Below, one piece after another: positions 1-7,112 of a DNA stretch of 12,947 nucleotides. A program made the translations under genes and the position numbers. The stretch comes from a bacterium (GTDB taxonomy: Bacteria; Auribacterota; Auribacteria; Auribacterales; Auribacteraceae). The stretch covers positions 1 through 12,947 of the forward strand of contig JAGGZS010000057.1 in assembly GCA_021161885.1 (NCBI GenBank). The letters run 5' to 3'. Numbering within the stretch: position 1 is the stretch's first letter; every line of letters begins with the position of its first letter. The notes under the pieces were generated by a model that made no database searches, was not told the DNA's origin, and worked only from the letters and a program-made list of their open reading frames with translations.

Positions 1-189
1 AAAAAAGAAACTAAAGCCAAAGAACAGGATAATATGTCTCAATCCGAAATATCCGCCAATACAAAATCTATAAAAACAAAATTTCAGGATTTTTACAAAA
101 CTTATAAAAGCGAGATAAGTCTTGCTGTACTAATTTTATATGTAATAACCCTTGCCGTCGCTACTATAATTGAACTTATTGAACATTAA
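1..189 (+). CDS. C-terminal fragment of a protein with a terminal membrane anchor (5' end outside window)
   Basis: Frame 1 is open from the first base to a TAA at 187-189 and gives 62 residues. The first ~40 are polar and rich in Lys, Glu, Gln and Ser. The last ~20 form one hydrophobic segment (around LAVLILYVITLAVATIIELI) ending in EH, so the visible part looks like a tail-anchored or C-terminally anchored membrane protein. An internal ATG at 34 would give a 51-residue protein, but no Shine-Dalgarno sequence precedes it, so continuation of a longer gene is more likely. It lies 50 nt upstream of the PpiD-like gene on the same strand and may share its transcript. I do not recognise the family; function unknown. 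Confidence 0.55.
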   Translation, partial: KKETKAKEQDNMSQSEISANTKSIKTKFQDFYKTYKSEISLAVLILYVITLAVATIIELIEH

Positions 190-239
190 TTTTTATAAAC
201 TTTTTATAAACCAAAATAGAACCAGAGGAACCGCCGATT

Positions 240-2123
240 ATGTTGCTACTTTTAAGAAAAAAAATGAAAATTATTTTTATCATTATTATGCTCGCTATTA
301 TACCCGCTTTCGCGTTATGGGGCGTAAGCAGTCTTTTTAAAGCGCCCACAAGAAAAATAATGGGTGAAATAAACGGAAGAAAAATCGGCACGAGAGAATA
401 CCGCAAATCACAACTGGCTATATTATGGGACGCCTTATTGTCAAACAAAACATTAGAACCGGACCAAGTGAACGAATCAACTTGGAACCGCTTAATACTG
501 CTTGACGAAGCTAAAAAATACCAAATCATTGTCAGCGACGAACAAGTAGCAAAACGAATAGCGCAAATATTTAAACGCGGCGGCAGGTTCGACCGGACTT
601 TTTATATGGATGTACTCCAAAGAAACCGGATAAGCCCGCAAATGTATGAAGCAACCACCCGCGATTCTTTAATGATAGAAAGATTACGCGATATTCTGCT
701 TGACGGCGTTAAATTAACCGATATAGAAATCATTGACCGGTATAAAGAGGATAACGAACGATTAACTTTAGAATTTGTCCTTTTTAATTCCAAAGATTAT
801 CAGGATAAATTAAACCCCACAGACAACGAAATACAGGAATATTTTGAACAGAATAAAGATAATTACAGAAAACCGGCTGAAGTCAACGTAGACTATGTAG
901 AAGTAAGCATAGCCGACCAAATGCCGTCCGTTAAAGTATCGGAAAACGACGGCAGAACATATTATGAAGACAACTTAGACGAATTCAAGCAGGAACATCA
1001 GGTTCACGCCAGACATATCCTGTTCAAAGTACCGCAATCCGCTGATGAATCGGTTGTCCAATCCATAAAAAAACGAGCTGAAAAAATACTCGAACGGGCA
1101 AAAGCCGGTGAAGATTTTGCCGAACTGGCAAAAGAAAATTCAGAAGGGCCGTCCGCTTCACAAGGCGGAGACCTCGGTTTTTTTGGGAAAGGGGCAATGG
1201 TGCCTCCTTTTGAACAAGCGGCTTTTTCTTTAAAAGCAGGTGAAATTTATGACGGGCTCGTTAAAACAAGGTTCGGTTATCATATCATCAAAGCTGAAGA
1301 AGTTAAAGAAGAATCAATACCTGCTTTCGAAGATATAAAAGATAAGGTAATGGAAAAATTAAAAACCAGCAGAGCCGATGCTTACGCCCGTGAACTTATT
1401 GAAGAATGTTACTACAAAAGCGATGACCGCGAAGCAATGGTTAAAACCGCAGCGGAATTAGGGTTAAAAGTTAAAGAAACAGGTTTCTTTTCAAGCCCTT
1501 ATAATATACCACATATAGGAAACTCTCCCGATTTTCATAAACAAGCATTTGATCTTGACCTTTTTAACGTAAGCGAAATCATTAAAACAGACCTGGCTTA
1601 TTACATACTGTCCCCCATTGATAAACAATCAGGAGTACTTCCTGAACTCAGTGAAATCAAAGATCGCGTAGAACGCGATTATAAACGGGAAAATGCCAAA
1701 GGTCAGGCAAAAATTGAAGCGGACAAACTGGCTCAACAAATAAAAAACAGTGTGCTTAACGACAAAATATCCTTTGCCGAAGCTGTAGAAAAAGCAGGAT
1801 TTAAAGTAGATACAACCACCCCGTTCACTATCAAATCCCCTGATCCTAAACTCGGATTCGCTTCTGAACTCGGAAATAAACTGTTTACTCTTAAATCCGA
1901 TGAGATAAGCATCCCTATTGAAACTTCAAAAGGCTTTTTTATCGGGCATGCTTTAGATTACCAAGAAGCTGATTTAGCAAATTTAGACGAAACAAAAAAA
2001 GCAGAACTTGCCTCGCAAATGGGATTACAGAAAAAATACCTTATTTTTCAGGAATGGATAGATAACGTTAAGAAAAACGCGAAACTGGTTGACCTGACAA
2101 AGTATGTAAACCAGAACCAATAA
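240..2123 (+). CDS. PpiD/SurA-type peptidyl-prolyl cis-trans isomerase, membrane-anchored periplasmic chaperone
   Basis: 627 residues, close to the length of E. coli PpiD. A short basic N-terminus (RKKMK) is followed by one membrane segment at about residues 11-33. Residues ~40-200 look like a SurA_N-type chaperone domain (VNESTWNRLILLDEA and following helices). A parvulin (PPIC/rotamase) domain spans about 254-355, with HARHILF at 256-262, the GGDLGFF loop and FGYHII at its end. The C-terminal ~250 residues resemble the degenerate second rotamase-like part of PpiD. By family, it would be anchored in the inner membrane, face the periplasm and assist folding of exported proteins, catalysing Xaa-Pro isomerisation if the parvulin site is active. 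AGAGGA at 224-229 sits 10 nt before the ATG; Met9 (264) is an alternative start. It converges on nrdR with a 23-nt gap. The PPIC assignment is firm; PpiD versus another anchored SurA-like protein is inferred from architecture. Confidence 0.88.
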   Translation: MLLLLRKKMKIIFIIIMLAIIPAFALWGVSSLFKAPTRKIMGEINGRKIGTREYRKSQLAILWDALLSNKTLEPDQVNESTWNRLILLDEAKKYQIIVSDEQVAKRIAQIFKRGGRFDRTFYMDVLQRNRISPQMYEATTRDSLMIERLRDILLDGVKLTDIEIIDRYKEDNERLTLEFVLFNSKDYQDKLNPTDNEIQEYFEQNKDNYRKPAEVNVDYVEVSIADQMPSVKVSENDGRTYYEDNLDEFKQEHQVHARHILFKVPQSADESVVQSIKKRAEKILERAKAGEDFAELAKENSEGPSASQGGDLGFFGKGAMVPPFEQAAFSLKAGEIYDGLVKTRFGYHIIKAEEVKEESIPAFEDIKDKVMEKLKTSRADAYARELIEECYYKSDDREAMVKTAAELGLKVKETGFFSSPYNIPHIGNSPDFHKQAFDLDLFNVSEIIKTDLAYYILSPIDKQSGVLPELSEIKDRVERDYKRENAKGQAKIEADKLAQQIKNSVLNDKISFAEAVEKAGFKVDTTTPFTIKSPDPKLGFASELGNKLFTLKSDEISIPIETSKGFFIGHALDYQEADLANLDETKKAELASQMGLQKKYLIFQEWIDNVKKNAKLVDLTKYVNQNQ

Positions 2124-2140
2124 AAAAACTTTTTTCTGGT
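2110..2140. terminator. Dyad at the convergent ppiD/nrdR end, possible shared terminator
   Basis: ACCAGAA (2110-2116) and TTCTGGT (2134-2140) form a perfect 7-bp inverted repeat spanning the stop codon of the PpiD-like gene. The 17-nt loop itself holds an A7-C-T6 run. The dyad ends 6 nt before the last base of nrdR, so it could act on both transcripts. Neither side has a clear U-tract directly after the stem, so the call is tentative. Confidence 0.35.
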
Positions 2141-2146
2141 ATGATG

Positions 2147-2614
2147 TTAATCTTCACGGCGTTTATCGGATATTAAGCTCATTATTTCATTCATAAACTG
2201 CGTAACATCTTTAAACTGCCTGTAAACAGAGGCGAACCTGACAAAAGCGACTTCATCAATACGCTGAAGCTGTTCCATAATCTGTTCGCCTATTTTTCGG
2301 GTAGATACTTCACGGATATTTTGGTTTTCAATATAGCGTTCCACTTCGGAAGCGATAAATTCAATTTTCTCGAGGCTGACAGGGCGTTTCTCGCACGCTT
2401 TCATTAATCCGTTTAAAATTTTCTGTTTATCAAACGGTTCACGGCTTCCGTCTTTTTTGATTACCCTGATATTAGGGCGTTCAAGCGTTTCATAAGTGGT
2501 AAACCGGTTTTGGCAATTTAAACATTCTCTGCGTCGGCGTATAGCTTTGCCGTCTTGGCAAAGCCGGGAATCGACTACACGGTCTTCTAAAAAAGCACAA
2601 AAAGGGCAACGCAC
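2147..2614 (-). CDS. nrdR: NrdR, transcriptional repressor of ribonucleotide reductase genes
   Basis: 155 residues from the chosen GTG start, the usual NrdR length. The N-terminus reads MRCPFC, the canonical start of the zinc ribbon (Cys3, Cys6, Cys31, Cys34), followed by VVDSRL, RRRREC and RFTTYE. Residues ~47-140 are an ATP-cone with REPFDKQKI, EKRPVS and VAFVRFASVYRQF. NrdR binds NrdR boxes upstream of ribonucleotide reductase operons and responds to ATP/dATP through its cone. The frame stays open to a TTG at 2635, but AGGAGGT at 2621-2627 stands 6 nt before the GTG at 2614-2612 and would lie inside the longer version; the GTG also restores the family's N-terminus. No ribonucleotide reductase gene is in the window. 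It is the only confident minus-strand gene here. Confidence 0.96.
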   Translation of the reverse strand: MRCPFCAFLEDRVVDSRLCQDGKAIRRRRECLNCQNRFTTYETLERPNIRVIKKDGSREPFDKQKILNGLMKACEKRPVSLEKIEFIASEVERYIENQNIREVSTRKIGEQIMEQLQRIDEVAFVRFASVYRQFKDVTQFMNEIMSLISDKRRED

Positions 2615-2620
2615 TTGTTT

Positions 2621-2627
2621 ACCTCCT
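2621..2627 (-). promoter_or_regulatory. Shine-Dalgarno of nrdR that fixes its GTG start
   Basis: On the minus strand AGGAGGT is followed by six bases (AAACAA) and GTG. It is a near-perfect ribosome site with standard spacing, and supports the 155-residue NrdR over the TTG-started 162-residue version. Confidence 0.85.
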
Positions 2628-2699
2628 AAATCCAAATTTTATTATTTACCATAAAAAAATTTATTAATAAATCAGCTGAAACAAAAATTATTCTGGCAA

Positions 2700-2743
2700 C
2701 AATACCGCTCTCATGGTATTGTAAAGCAAAAAAATTTTGCTTT
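2700..2743 (+). promoter_or_regulatory. Two tandem dyads in the nrdR/DUF1571 divergent spacer
   Basis: CAATACC (2700-2706) pairs with GGTATTG (2715-2721) across an 8-nt loop. Immediately after, AAAGCAAAA (2723-2731) pairs perfectly with TTTTGCTTT (2735-2743) across AAA and is followed by GTTTTTATT. The first dyad overlaps a possible extended -10 (TGG-TATTGT, ending 2722) and could be an operator. The second resembles a weak, AT-rich intrinsic terminator or attenuator in front of the 2799 gene. Both readings are inference; the inverted repeats are directly visible. The rest of the spacer (2628-2798) shows only AT-rich sequence. Confidence 0.4.
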
Positions 2744-2798
2744 GTTTTTATTAAACCATAATTTCAATATTTATATACAGAAAAAATTATATGCCTTT

Positions 2799-3461
2799 AT
2801 GTTAACAACAAAAAAAATCTATATAACAGCATTATTCTGCTTTATTTTGTCCTCTTATTTTTTTTTGATAAATAATTGTTTCGCCAAAAAAATTGATAAA
2901 TATGTAATCAGCGAGATCAAAAAAATATCCGAAAAAATCAACAGTTATCAATCGTACAAATATATAGTTAAAAACATAACCTACAAAAAGAGAAGGCGCA
3001 AAGAGAATATTCTTTCTTATAATTTCAAAGCTCCTCTGAACATACGTATTGAATGGTTAAGCCCCAAAAAAAAACGAGGCCAGATAGCTGTGTATACCAA
3101 CGGAAAAATGAAAGCAGCTCCATCATGGCTTCCGTTTGTAATAGACATTAATCCGGATTCAAAATTAGGTATGGACGATTCTAACTACCCTATTTACAAA
3201 TCATCTTTGGGCGCGCTTATGAAACAAATAATAGCCGATTTAAACAAGGCTGTCGAAGTTTCGGTTTACGAGGAAGACGACAACTCAATTACCTATAAAA
3301 TAGTCAACGACAAAAACAGCGCTAAAATAAAAATTTCCAAAAAAAATAATATCCCTGTTTTTATAGAACAGTTCGATTTAAAAGGCAAAATGATAGACGG
3401 CGGATATTTTAAAAATTTTCAGTCTGATGTTGAATTCGATGACGACTTTTTTAACTTGTAA
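2799..3461 (+). CDS. Secreted DUF1571 / LolA-fold-like protein
   Basis: 220 residues from the ATG at 2799. Residues 1-29 form a signal peptide: Lys5-Lys6, a hydrophobic core and NNCFA before KK, with likely signal peptidase I cleavage after Ala29. The mature part has the pattern I associate with DUF1571: a YKYIVKN strand, a Pro-containing strand then IRIEWLSPKKKRG, a VYTNGKMKAAPSW strand, then DINPDSKLGMDD and a YPIYKSSLGALM helix. Related folds (LolA/LolB/RseB type) hold lipid or lipoprotein acyl chains in an open barrel, so a periplasmic lipid-handling role is possible but inferred. The frame extends to a TTG at 2742, but that codon lies inside a hairpin and the longer version would push the signal peptide inward. 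No good Shine-Dalgarno is visible at either start. It is first in a six-gene run; the next gene starts 20 nt after its stop. Confidence 0.75.
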   Translation: MLTTKKIYITALFCFILSSYFFLINNCFAKKIDKYVISEIKKISEKINSYQSYKYIVKNITYKKRRRKENILSYNFKAPLNIRIEWLSPKKKRGQIAVYTNGKMKAAPSWLPFVIDINPDSKLGMDDSNYPIYKSSLGALMKQIIADLNKAVEVSVYEEDDNSITYKIVNDKNSAKIKISKKNNIPVFIEQFDLKGKMIDGGYFKNFQSDVEFDDDFFNL

Positions 3462-3481
3462 AATAACACGTAAGGTGAACC

Positions 3482-4204
3482 ATGCAAAAAGAAGGTTTTT
3501 TATTATTAATTCTTGCGATAGTAAATGTTAGTTTTGCGCTTTTTTTATCTATTCGCGGCAATAAATCTTTTCAGCGCGTCAACAAGGCTTTTTCTTTATG
3601 GATTGTTACCATTTGTTTCTGGTACGCCCAGCAGATTATAAAAACACTTCCCTTATCTGAAAATTTTTTAGAAATTCTACTGCGCCTATCTTTGCTGGGC
3701 ATTTGGATAATTCCATCGTTTTTTGTTTATTTTATTTTATGTTTTATGCACGAAAAAATTTCTCTCGGCAAACGTTTAATGCTTATTTGCCCGGCGATTA
3801 TTTTTATTATGCTTATCATGATAGATTTCAGCGGACTGCAGTTAATTATCGCCACGACGCGCAGGAATATATTCGGCAATTTATCGAGAAGCATTGTTTA
3901 TAAAATGCCTGTTTTCCTTTTATGGCTTGGATACTTTCTTTCATATTCAGTATGGGGCGCTGTGCTTTTACTGGGACATCTAAAAAGGACTGCCGTGGTT
4001 TTATATAATTTAAAATTACGCTACCTTATTTTACAATCCAATTTTCTTTTGGCTTCTCTTGCTGTGTTGGCATTTATTTTAGGCTTGACTCTTGACATCA
4101 TTATTCCTATAGTAAAATCTCCTGTTTTTCCAATATCAAGCGTAACCACGCTTATTATGGTTATTTTTATGTTCATTTTGCTTATTCGAGTTGAACAAAA
4201 TTAA
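3482..4204 (+). CDS. Seven-TM membrane protein resembling the histidine-kinase N-terminal 7TM sensor module, no kinase domain
   Basis: 240 residues, almost entirely hydrophobic, with about seven membrane segments (roughly 5-23, 36-54, 63-85, 96-117, 138-160, 183-205, 212-236). The arrangement, the basic short loops and segments such as FFVYFILCFMHE resemble the N-terminal 7TM region found on some histidine kinases and diguanylate cyclases. Here the protein ends at RVEQN right after the last helix, so no kinase, GGDEF or other output domain is attached. The family assignment rests on topology more than on motifs. TAAGGTGA (3471-3478) provides the ribosome site. The next gene, a STAS protein, starts 22 nt after its stop, suggesting the 7TM protein may signal through that partner. 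Alternatively it is an unrelated 7TM envelope protein. Confidence 0.6.
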   Translation: MQKEGFLLLILAIVNVSFALFLSIRGNKSFQRVNKAFSLWIVTICFWYAQQIIKTLPLSENFLEILLRLSLLGIWIIPSFFVYFILCFMHEKISLGKRLMLICPAIIFIMLIMIDFSGLQLIIATTRRNIFGNLSRSIVYKMPVFLLWLGYFLSYSVWGAVLLLGHLKRTAVVLYNLKLRYLILQSNFLLASLAVLAFILGLTLDIIIPIVKSPVFPISSVTTLIMVIFMFILLIRVEQN

Positions 4205-4226
4205 AACAAATAAGGATTTCATTAAC

Positions 4227-4562
4227 ATGGAATTTTCAATTAAAACGGAACAAAAATATTATTTAATTACAATTAACGGTGAGATGAAAACGCCTTCGTG
4301 CCATGACATCCCCTGTCAATTTAAAGATAAAATACCGCTGATAAACAAGCCTGTTGTTATCGATCTTAAAAATGTTACTTATTTAGACAGCCGAGGGTTG
4401 GGGATACTGGTTTTTCTTTTCACGCATATCAAAAAAGCAGGGCAGAAACTTTATCTTACAGAGATAAAGGACGAAGTTTTTAAAATAATAAAACTTACCG
4501 CTTTAGACAACATATTTTCAATTTATCCTTCCATTAAATCAGCTGAAAAATCTATGGAGTAA
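4227..4562 (+). CDS. STAS-domain protein (anti-sigma factor antagonist type)
   Basis: 111 residues from the ATG at 4227, which has AAGGA at 4212-4216 about 10 nt upstream; an in-frame TTG at 4191 would overlap the preceding gene and lacks a ribosome site. The whole protein is one STAS domain: YYLITINGEM, PVVIDLKNVTYLDSRGLG (42-59), then the VFLFTHIKKAG helix and KLYLTEIKDEV strand. Such proteins bind partner kinases or sigma regulators and are switched by phosphorylation in the DSxGLG loop. Here the loop is D54-S55-R56-G57: Ser55 (the RsbV-type position) is present, but the next residue, which is phosphorylated in SpoIIAA, is Arg. No serine kinase/anti-sigma gene is nearby. Sitting between a 7TM sensor-like gene and an ArnT-like glycosyltransferase, it probably serves a local switch, though its partner is unknown. 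Confidence 0.85.
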   Translation: MEFSIKTEQKYYLITINGEMKTPSCHDIPCQFKDKIPLINKPVVIDLKNVTYLDSRGLGILVFLFTHIKKAGQKLYLTEIKDEVFKIIKLTALDNIFSIYPSIKSAEKSME

Positions 4563-4570
4563 CGTTGATT

Positions 4571-6037
4571 ATGAATTATTTTAACCAATCAAAGTTTAAA
4601 CTGGTTTTTATTATCCTGTTAGGTATAATCCTTTTTATGACCGGCCAGAAAACAAGGAATTTATGGGGCACTTCAGAAGCGAGAACCGCGCAGATAGCTC
4701 AGGAAATGATCGATTCCGGCGACTGGGTTATCCCCCATCTTAACAATCAGCCCCGATTAACAAAACCTCCCTTATATTTCTGGGCGGTAGCCCTGACTGC
4801 TAAATTATTGTGCAATAACCATGTTACAGAATGGTCAGCCCGATTTCCAGCCTCAGTATGCGCTGTTTTAACCTTAATCTTCTTGTTTTTAATGGTTAAA
4901 AAACTATATGGAGAGAAAACAGCTTTTTCGTCGTCTATTATGCTGGCAACCACATATTTCTTTTTCTGGCAGTCTCAGGAGGCTATGCTCGATATGATGC
5001 TTGCTATGTTTGAAGTAGCCGCCTGTTTGTTTTTTGTTTATGGATTAAAAGCTCAAGTTCACCGCAAAAAATTCTTTTATATTCCCATGCACTTTTGCTT
5101 GGGATTAGCGGCTATGACTAAAGGACCGGTCGGTTTTATCATCCCGTGGATTGGAATAGTTGCTTACCTGTTATGGTCGTCTAAGATAAAAGAGTTGAAA
5201 CATTTTTGCTGGATTACCGGTTTTATTGTTTTCTCGATTACAGTAACGCCTTGGCTTATAGCGGTTTATCATCGAATAGACACCGCTTTTTCTGTTTTCT
5301 ATAAAGAAACCGTCTCAAGGTACGCGTCGGCTTATGACCATCAGCGCCCATTGTATTATTTTATCGTCCGCTTCCCGTTATATTTTCTGCCGTGGGGCAT
5401 TTTTCTGCCTTTTTGGGTTTGGGATATTTACAAAAACAAGACATTAAACGAATATAAATTTCCAATATCTTTTTTCCTGCCGGCTTTAATATTTTTCAGC
5501 TTATGCGGTTCAAAACGATCATATTATCTGGTACCTTTATATCCATTCGTTATAATTTCCTTAGCTTTATTTTTATCAAAATGTTCTTGTGTAAAAATAT
5601 TCGGCAAAAAAATTATTTTATTGAAACAATCTTACCTATATACACTTGTATTTATTTCTTCTCTCGGATACTTGATATTCATATCGCTGTTTCCTGTTTT
5701 AAACAAACGATTTTCAGCAGTTGATTTTTGTGAGCGATTAACAAACGAACTTCCTGAAAAATATACCCTTATGTCTTACGACTACTCAAAACCGTACATT
5801 ATTTATTATCTGAAACAATACATCCATCCTATAAAAAGCGAAGAAGAGCTCAACTCCAAATTATCAGATATTTCCGCAGGCAGTCCGCTTTTTGTCATTA
5901 TGCGGGAAAAAGATTTATTACGCATGAAAAATGTTTCGGATAAATCATACAACATTATTTTCCGTTATAAAAATTTCACGAAAAAGCATAACACGATGGT
6001 CGTTATAACCGGCAGAAATTCTGGAGGAAAAGTTTGA
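4571..6037 (+). CDS. GT39 (ArnT/PMT-like) membrane glycosyltransferase
   Basis: 488 residues with about 11-12 membrane segments. The first outer loop carries GTSEARTAQIAQEM (S35-E36) and RLTKPPLYFW (62-71), the hallmark of GT39/ArnT-like enzymes. LD141MMLA matches the position of the second conserved Asp region of ArnT. The family takes a sugar from a polyprenyl-phosphate donor on the outer face of the inner membrane and transfers it to lipid A, protein or glycan. The usual Asp before the first Glu (DE) is Ser here. The start is ATG 4571; TTG 4565 is in frame and closer to the GGAG at 4556-4559, so either could be used. It begins 8 nt after the STAS stop, and its TGA overlaps the TTG of the following GT2. 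With the GT2 and LAB_N genes it forms an ArnC-flippase-ArnT-like set. Confidence 0.88.
   Translation: MNYFNQSKFKLVFIILLGIILFMTGQKTRNLWGTSEARTAQIAQEMIDSGDWVIPHLNNQPRLTKPPLYFWAVALTAKLLCNNHVTEWSARFPASVCAVLTLIFLFLMVKKLYGEKTAFSSSIMLATTYFFFWQSQEAMLDMMLAMFEVAACLFFVYGLKAQVHRKKFFYIPMHFCLGLAAMTKGPVGFIIPWIGIVAYLLWSSKIKELKHFCWITGFIVFSITVTPWLIAVYHRIDTAFSVFYKETVSRYASAYDHQRPLYYFIVRFPLYFLPWGIFLPFWVWDIYKNKTLNEYKFPISFFLPALIFFSLCGSKRSYYLVPLYPFVIISLALFLSKCSCVKIFGKKIILLKQSYLYTLVFISSLGYLIFISLFPVLNKRFSAVDFCERLTNELPEKYTLMSYDYSKPYIIYYLKQYIHPIKSEEELNSKLSDISAGSPLFVIMREKDLLRMKNVSDKSYNIIFRYKNFTKKHNTMVVITGRNSGGKV
6023..6037 (+). promoter_or_regulatory. Ribosome site and stop/start overlap coupling GT39 to GT2
   Basis: GGAGG at 6023-6027 lies 6 nt before a TTG start (6034-6036), which overlaps the TGA stop of GT39 (6035-6037). 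This strong ribosome site justifies the TTG start and indicates translational coupling, so the two enzymes are likely made in linked amounts. Confidence 0.8.
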
Positions 6038-6750
6038 GCGATATAGACATATCCGTTGTATTACCCTGTTATAACGAACAGGATAATATTATGCCGTTAA
6101 TAACCCAAATAACCAATGCGCTAAAACCGTTAAATAAAAAATACGAAATTGTATGCGTTAACGACGGAAGTACGGACAATACATATAAAATTTTAAAACT
6201 AAACAAGACAAAATTTCCGGAAATCAGGATAATAAGTTTTACCAAAAACAATGGTTTAACAGCGGCATTGGACTGCGGGTTTAAAAGGGCTAAAGGCAAT
6301 ATCATCATAATGTGCGACGCGGATATGCAAAACGACCCCGCAGATATGCCTAAACTTATAGACGCCCTAAAATATTATGACGCAGCTTACGGATGGCGAA
6401 AAAACAGGCAGGATACTTTCAAAAAACGAATTTCCTCAAAAATCGCCAATAATTTCCGAAGAATGGTTACCAAAGACAATATTCACGATACAGGATGCGG
6501 ATTAAAAGCGTTTAAGAAAAAATGCGTATCTTCAATAAAATTATTTGACGGGCTTCATCGCTTCATACCGATTTTAATTGAACTTGAAGGATATACATCA
6601 ACTCAAATAGAAGTAAACCACAGGCATAGGTTCAAAGGGAAATCAAAATACACTGTAGCGAACAGGCTGTTTAAATCGTTATACGACCTTTTTGCCGTAA
6701 AATGGATGATAAAAAGACATTTTAGATACAAGGAGAAATCAGATGAATAA
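6034..6750 (+). CDS. GT2 family polyprenyl-phosphate glycosyltransferase (DPM1/ArnC-like, soluble)
   Basis: 238 residues with a complete GT-A fold: VVLPCYNEQDNI (8-19), NDGSTDNT (43-50), the nucleotide- and metal-binding DADMQNDP (95-102), the GCGLKAF acceptor-side loop and HRFIPIL. The C-terminus has HRHRFKGKSKY but no membrane helices, so it is the soluble DPM1-like form and not a two-helix ArnC/GtrB. By family, it transfers a sugar from a nucleotide donor to undecaprenyl or a related polyprenyl phosphate on the cytoplasmic side, making the donor used by GT39 enzymes. The sugar cannot be read from sequence. It overlaps GT39 by 4 nt and LAB_N by 8 nt, the tightest part of the operon. Confidence 0.9.
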   Translation: MSDIDISVVLPCYNEQDNIMPLITQITNALKPLNKKYEIVCVNDGSTDNTYKILKLNKTKFPEIRIISFTKNNGLTAALDCGFKRAKGNIIIMCDADMQNDPADMPKLIDALKYYDAAYGWRKNRQDTFKKRISSKIANNFRRMVTKDNIHDTGCGLKAFKKKCVSSIKLFDGLHRFIPILIELEGYTSTQIEVNHRHRFKGKSKYTVANRLFKSLYDLFAVKWMIKRHFRYKEKSDE

Positions 6751-7051
6751 TGTTAGCGGTAACGTTAACTTTTCTACAATAATGTATATTATCGGTTTTA
6801 TCGGGCAAGGCGCTTTTTTTTCAAGATTTCTTGTCCAATGGATAGTATCAGAGTTTAAACGCGAAAGCGTTGTGCCGTATATTTTCTGGTATCTAAGCCT
6901 AATAGGGGGCGCATTACTTCTGTCTTACGCTGTTTTCAGGAAAGACCCCGTTTTTATTCTCGGGCAAAGTTTCGGGTTTATCGTATATATAAGAAATATT
7001 TACCTTATAAAATCAAAAAACAAAAAAGTTCTTTCCAAAGAAACAAAATAA
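6743..7051 (+). CDS. LAB_N (lipid A biosynthesis N-terminal domain) small membrane protein
   Basis: 102 residues. The full domain is visible: GQGAFFSRFLVQWIVSE (21-37), ESVVPYIFWYLSLIGG (41-56), RKDPVFILGQ and YIRNIYLI, with three to four membrane segments and a Lys-rich tail. In E. coli-type names this fold belongs to 'lipid-A-disaccharide synthase N-terminal' proteins, but the stand-alone form has no catalytic domain and is related to the PQ-loop/MtN3 transporters. Next to a polyprenyl-phosphate GT2 and an ArnT-like GT39, a role in flipping or presenting the lipid-linked sugar is a reasonable inference, comparable in place to ArnE/ArnF. AGGAG (6731-6735) is 7 nt before the ATG, inside the end of the GT2 gene. 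Confidence 0.9.
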   Translation: MNNVSGNVNFSTIMYIIGFIGQGAFFSRFLVQWIVSEFKRESVVPYIFWYLSLIGGALLLSYAVFRKDPVFILGQSFGFIVYIRNIYLIKSKNKKVLSKETK

Positions 7052-7112
7052 TTAGATAATATATAAATATTTAGCACTAAATTTTATAGTTCATATCAAA
7101 AAGGAGATTTTT

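Noticed and set aside
2636..2700. NrdR box upstream of nrdR (autoregulation)
   Set aside because: I could not find a sequence near the NrdR-box consensus in the spacer; only AT-rich runs are present.
3703..3903. Aromatic-rich open frame inside the 7TM gene
   Set aside because: A +2 shadow of hydrophobic codons of the 7TM gene; no ribosome site and no family features.
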